Below the pieces are notes generated by a model, which worked only from the letters and a program-made list of their open reading frames with translations, had not been told where the DNA came from and did no database searches. Made by a program: the position numbers and the translations under genes. Positions 55,010 through 58,703 of a stretch of 58,703 nucleotides of DNA are shown in pieces. This stretch comes from Verrucomicrobia bacterium UBA3222 (GTDB taxonomy: Bacteria; Verrucomicrobiota; Verrucomicrobiia; Opitutales; UBA9783), in assembly GCA_002363035.1 (NCBI GenBank), contig DEWA01000040.1, forward strand, positions 1 through 58,703. Reading direction: 5' to 3'. Position 1 is the stretch's first letter, and the number at the start of each line of letters is the position of its first letter.

Positions 55010-55489
55010 TTATTTTTCACGTGCCGCCCGCTCCGCACTATCTTTGACGAAACGCTCGATGCGCGCCATCCATTTTTCGACCACTTCCACAAACACGCCC
55101 AGGCGGTCTTCAAAGGCGGTCATGTCCGCCAGCGGCAATTCGAACGCGCGCGCCAGTACCAAAGATTGCGATTGTTTATCGAGCCCGAGCGTACTGCCTT
55201 CCGTTTCGTTCCAAAAGAAATTCCCTTCCAACGCTTTTTGATAAACGGCATCGCGGCATTCGATCGGCACCTCGCCGATGTAGGCGTAAATGACCAGCAA
55301 CTTCCCGGCTTCGTCCAAATCCATGTTGAGAACGATTTTCTCATCGAACAGCAACATGCAGTGGTTGTTTTCGTCCAGGCACAAATCCGACAGTCCCTGC
55401 CCGTCGCCGATGCGCTTCAACACCTCGTTCACGTGCGCCTTCAACTCGGCATCGCCCTGCCCCACAACCTTACGCCCCTGCTTCCTCAT
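55010..55489 (-). CDS. CesT/SycE-like type III secretion chaperone
   Basis: 159 aa. The pattern of class I T3SS chaperones is present: LCLDENNHCMLLFDEKIVLNMDLDEAGKLLVIYAYIGEVP, then EGNFFWNETEGSTLGLDKQSQSLVLARAFEL, then a C-terminal helix. These small acidic dimers bind effectors before export. No effector gene lies beside it, so the client is elsewhere (the translocator at 7978-9057 is one candidate). It supports a working injectisome in this genome. Confidence 0.75.
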   Translation of the reverse strand: MRKQGRKVVGQGDAELKAHVNEVLKRIGDGQGLSDLCLDENNHCMLLFDEKIVLNMDLDEAGKLLVIYAYIGEVPIECRDAVYQKALEGNFFWNETEGSTLGLDKQSQSLVLARAFELPLADMTAFEDRLGVFVEVVEKWMARIERFVKDSAERAAREK

Positions 55490-55735
55490 TAACTATCGTA
55501 TAACATGTTGAAAAAGCTTTTGCAAGACGGAAAAAAGAATATAATTTCCGATTTTTATATCGTTTTCGATTTTTATAAGGAAATTTTTTACAAAAAACAC
55601 CTCTTAACCGCCTTGGAATACCGCCGACGGACGCATTTTTGCAACAACCGCCTGCACTGTTATGCATCTTCGCGCGCAGGAATTTTCATAAAAACCGTCT
55701 TGCCGATCGATGCAAAAAAATTTTCAATAAGAGCC

Positions 55736-57532
55736 ATGGAAGAGGTTTGTCCGCGCACGCATCGTTGCAATGCGCTTCGTCGCACCGACGAAGGGCGTTC
55801 GGTGGTTTTGATCGGCTGGGTGCAAAGCATTCGCGACCACGGCGGATTGTGCTTCATCGATTTGCGCGACCGCGAAGGCATCACACAGTTGGTGCTGGAT
55901 CCGCACGTTTTTTCAAAAGAAATTTCCGCCCTGAAAACCGAATCGGTCATCGGCGTACGCGGAACGGTGCGCCTGCGTCCTTCCGAAACCGTCAATGCGG
56001 CATTACCTACGGGGGACATCGAAGTTGCCGTCGAGAAATTGACGATTCACAACCTTTGCCAAACGTTGCCGTTCCCGTTGGATGAAAAAGCGGAGAAGGT
56101 AAGCGAAGACCTGCGTTTAACATACCGTTACCTGGATTTGCGCCGCAAGCCGAACCTCGATCGCCTGAAGTTGCGCCATCGGGCTTCGCACATCATTCGC
56201 AATTACCTGGATAAGGAGGATTTTCTGGAAATCGAGCTTCCGACGCTGTTTAAAAGTACGCCCGAAGGCGCGCGCGAGTTTTTGGTACCGAGCCGCCTCA
56301 ACCAAGGGCAGTGCTACGCGCTGACGCAATCGCCGCAACAATACAAACAAATGCTGATGGTGGCGGGAACGGAACGCTACTTTTCGTTTGCGCGCTGTTT
56401 CAGAGACGAGGATTTACGCGCCGACCGACAGCCGGAATTTACGCAAATCGACCTGGAGATGTCCTTCATTCGGCGCGAGGATATCTACGCGCTCATTGAA
56501 GGTCTTATCGCGCAACTGTGGGAAACGTGCCTCGGTATCACAATTCCGATGCCGTTGCAACGCATGCCCTTCAAGGAGGCCATGAATCGCTTCGGTTCCG
56601 ACAAACCCGATGGTCGCTTCGGGTTGGAACTACAGGACGTCACGGACATTTTTAAAGGTTCGGCGTTTAAAGTTTTTGCGAACGTTGCCGATAAAGGCGG
56701 TGCAATCAAGGTTCTGAAAATCGAAAACTTTGCCGATGTCACCGCCGGCGAACTGGCGTCGTTGGAGCAAACCGCCAAACACAACGGCGCGAAGGGGCTT
56801 GCGTTCATTAAAGTCAAAGCGGACGAATGGAAATCGCCGTTTGCGAAGTTTTTGTCCGAAACCGAAAAGCAGGTGCTTATTCAACGCTTAAATATCCGTG
56901 AAAATGACTGTTTATTTTTCATGGCGGACACATGGGAAAGAGCTTGCAATATCCTCGGGAAAGTACGTCTCGAAGCAGCGGAAATTCTCAAAAAACGCGG
57001 TACATTGACGGTTTCGGATAAAGATTTCCGTTTCCTGTGGGTGGTTGATTTCCCGCTGTTGACCTACGATGAAGAACAGAAAAAGTTCGTCGCCACCCAC
57101 CATCCGTTCACGGCTCCCGTTGAGGAGGATATTCCGCTGCTAAAAACCGACCCGCAACACGTGCGCGGTCAACATTACGATTTGGTGCTCAACGGTATCG
57201 AGCTCGGCGGCGGCAGTATTCGTATTCACACACCCGATTTACAGCGTTTTGTGTTCGAAAACGTCATCAAAATTCCGCACGATATCGTCGAAGATCGCTT
57301 CGGGTACATGTTGCGGGCGTTCTCGTTCGGCGCGCCTCCGCACGGCGGCATTGCCCTCGGGTTTGACCGCCTGGTCGCGCTCATGGCGGGCACGCACAGC
57401 ATTCGCGACGTCATTGCCTTCCCGAAAACTCAAAAAGGGCAGGATTTGATGTCGATGAGCCCCGGGGATGTCACGGAAAAACAACTTTCGGATCTTGGGT
57501 TACGTTGGTTGCCGACGGTGGGGGAAGCGTAG
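55736..57532 (+). CDS. aspS: Aspartyl-tRNA synthetase
   Basis: 598 aa from the ATG at 55736; the frame is open from 55505, but that region is AT-rich and not similar to the family. Order: OB-fold anticodon domain, class II catalytic core with FRDEDLRADRQPEFTQIDLEMSF, the bacterial GAD insertion domain (about 300-420), and motif 3 GIALGFDRLVAL. It charges tRNA-Asp (and, in some bacteria, tRNA-Asn). Confidence 0.96.
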   Translation: MEEVCPRTHRCNALRRTDEGRSVVLIGWVQSIRDHGGLCFIDLRDREGITQLVLDPHVFSKEISALKTESVIGVRGTVRLRPSETVNAALPTGDIEVAVEKLTIHNLCQTLPFPLDEKAEKVSEDLRLTYRYLDLRRKPNLDRLKLRHRASHIIRNYLDKEDFLEIELPTLFKSTPEGAREFLVPSRLNQGQCYALTQSPQQYKQMLMVAGTERYFSFARCFRDEDLRADRQPEFTQIDLEMSFIRREDIYALIEGLIAQLWETCLGITIPMPLQRMPFKEAMNRFGSDKPDGRFGLELQDVTDIFKGSAFKVFANVADKGGAIKVLKIENFADVTAGELASLEQTAKHNGAKGLAFIKVKADEWKSPFAKFLSETEKQVLIQRLNIRENDCLFFMADTWERACNILGKVRLEAAEILKKRGTLTVSDKDFRFLWVVDFPLLTYDEEQKKFVATHHPFTAPVEEDIPLLKTDPQHVRGQHYDLVLNGIELGGGSIRIHTPDLQRFVFENVIKIPHDIVEDRFGYMLRAFSFGAPPHGGIALGFDRLVALMAGTHSIRDVIAFPKTQKGQDLMSMSPGDVTEKQLSDLGLRWLPTVGEA

Positions 57533-57764
57533 AAATATACCGAATAAACCGTCGAAAAACGGGATGAATTCTGTATTTTCGGAAGGTTAAAATACCTTTG
57601 AAGATGTCTGTTTTGTTTAATTACTCCTTGAAGAGAATGTATTTTTTAGGTTCTCGAAACACAAATCCTGTTTTTTGAATGCTTTTTTACAAAAAATATA
57701 TTAACGGACGGGATTTTCACAAAAACATACTCGCTTTTATGCGTGAAACCGCTAGTCTGAACTT

Positions 57765-58493
57765 ATGAGTTCGTCTCATAGCGCTCCGAAACCGCCGCTG
57801 AAGCACATTGCCTTTATCATGGACGGCAACGGACGTTGGGCGAAACAGCGACAACTGGCGCGAACGGAGGGGCACAAGGAGGGCGTGAAGCGCATTTTTG
57901 ACGTCGCGAAGCGCGCGTTTGAGCATTGGAACATCCCGTATATCACGCTTTACGCGTTTTCAACCGAAAATTGGTCACGTCCGAAGTACGAAATCGATGT
58001 TATTTTTCGGCTGCTGCGCGGTTGGTTAAAGCGCAAGAAATCCACGCTCCTTGAAAACAAAATCCGCTTTCGAACCATCGGCGATTTATCGAAATTACCG
58101 AAAACGGCGCAGGAGATTTTGGACGAAACTTTACGGGAAACCGCGGATTTTAACGAACACACACTGACGGTGGCATTGAATTACGGCGCGCGCGAGGAAG
58201 TGTTGCGCGCTATTCGGGAACTTTCGTCATCGGAACGGGAGCATTTGACGTGGGAAGCGCTTTCGAAGCACCTGTACACCGCCGACATCCCCGATCCCGA
58301 TTTGATTGTTCGAACGAGCGGCGAACAACGATTGAGCAACTTTTTGCTCCTGCAAGCCGCGTACAGCGAATTTTACTTCACCCCAACCTACTGGCCGGAT
58401 TTCGGTGCCGACGCACTGGATGAAGCCGTTGAAAATTACCTCCGACGCACGCGGCGCTTCGGAAACATCGAACCATGCTCCGACAACGCCTGA
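57765..58493 (+). CDS. uppS: Undecaprenyl diphosphate synthase (isoprenyl transferase)
   Basis: 242 aa cis-prenyltransferase. The substrate-binding start HIAFIMDGNGRWAKQR (catalytic Asp) and the C-terminal RTSGEQRLSNFLLLQAAYSEFYFT are complete. It makes the C55 lipid carrier for peptidoglycan and O-antigen, relevant to the polysaccharide island. It overlaps the cdsA start by 19 bases. Confidence 0.96.
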   Translation: MSSSHSAPKPPLKHIAFIMDGNGRWAKQRQLARTEGHKEGVKRIFDVAKRAFEHWNIPYITLYAFSTENWSRPKYEIDVIFRLLRGWLKRKKSTLLENKIRFRTIGDLSKLPKTAQEILDETLRETADFNEHTLTVALNYGAREEVLRAIRELSSSEREHLTWEALSKHLYTADIPDPDLIVRTSGEQRLSNFLLLQAAYSEFYFTPTYWPDFGADALDEAVENYLRRTRRFGNIEPCSDNA

Positions 58494-58703
58494 ACAGCTC
58501 GCTCCTCCTGTGGAGCGTTTTGCTTCTCATCGTTTGGTGCTTCAAACTGAACGCGATTGCATTGCTGTGCGTTCTCACGGTCTTCGGTGCCGTTGTCGAA
58601 CTGTTAAAACTGTTCAAAGCCGATGCACCCGTCATACGCTTCAACGCCTGTCTGTCAGGGCTCTTTCTTGCATTTTCTTATGTCGCCTTACGGCATGAAA
58701 TGT
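58475..58703 (+). CDS. cdsA: Phosphatidate cytidylyltransferase CdsA, 3'-truncated by window edge
   Basis: ATG at 58475, overlapping uppS by 19 bases; 76 codons are visible before the window ends. It begins MLRQRLNSSLLLWSVLLL followed by more hydrophobic segments. Assignment rests on the standard uppS-cdsA pairing and the N-terminal pattern; the diagnostic C-terminal signature lies outside the window. Confidence 0.65.
   Translation, partial: MLRQRLNSSLLLWSVLLLIVWCFKLNAIALLCVLTVFGAVVELLKLFKADAPVIRFNACLSGLFLAFSYVALRHEM

Noticed and set aside
55505..55735. 77-residue N-terminal extension of AspRS
   Set aside because: AT-rich, no similarity to the family, and a proper start exists at 55736.

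Overview
The window looks like the chromosome of a host-associated Gram-negative bacterium of the PVC superphylum, most likely a relative of Verrucomicrobiota or Chlamydiota. This is an inference from gene content: a type III secretion (T3SS) export gate with a YscY-like partner, a translocator-like protein and a CesT-like chaperone; a GreA with a very long N-terminal extension of the kind known in Chlamydiae; an LpxC-FabZ fusion; and four tandem MFS carriers resembling those of intracellular bacteria. Base composition is moderate, genes are densely packed, and many starts lack a clear Shine-Dalgarno (SD) sequence.

Layout. 1-7762: end of a glycine-zipper lipoprotein, tRNA-Ser, a UDP-glucuronate decarboxylase-like enzyme, N-extended GreA, RecD2 and a GspE-like ATPase. 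7978-13852: T3SS block (translocator-like protein, an unknown exported Cys-rich protein, YscY-like protein, SctV). 13930-22266: a HepT/MntA toxin-antitoxin pair, tRNA-Pro, a KAS III-like enzyme, a decayed outer-membrane beta-barrel gene, a CBM-like protein, an iron-type ABC permease, TruA, tRNA-Lys, dimeric dUTPase, a methyltransferase and Lgt. 22314-35137: a surface-polysaccharide island (WbpA/B/D/E-type nucleotide-sugar genes, two glycosyltransferases, PIG-L deacetylase, GNAT, WbqC, AsnB-type amidotransferase, then an MBOAT acyltransferase and its SGNH partner). 35244-45362: FtsK, ArgRS and four tandem MFS genes. 45409-58703: TyrRS, RsmI, KdsD, XseB, a repeat-disrupted sugar formyltransferase, a HIT protein, LpxC-FabZ and LpxA, a LanFEG-type ABC transporter that looks transferred from Firmicutes, a T3SS chaperone, AspRS, UppS and the start of CdsA.

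The most striking structure is a pair of related leaders, at 22314-22523 and 32602-32764, in front of the two polysaccharide transcription units. Each has about 90 nt of conserved DNA that can fold, then an ATG opening a small ORF made of a GA dinucleotide tract (Arg-Glu repeats), and each ends where the downstream gene starts. In one of the three possible frames, both small ORFs share the peptide blocks LSLGG and LKA-stop with almost only synonymous differences, and their stop codon overlaps the downstream start (ATGA or GTGA). The second leader is now in that frame; the first is out of it and would need one more GA unit (or two fewer). This looks like a phase-variable translational-coupling leader controlling surface glycans.

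A second, separate contingency locus is the formyltransferase at 49072-49834. Seven GAAGA units sit between its Asn/His catalytic half and its Asp catalytic half, and the gene is now out of frame. Together these suggest a host-associated bacterium that varies its surface polysaccharide while using T3SS.
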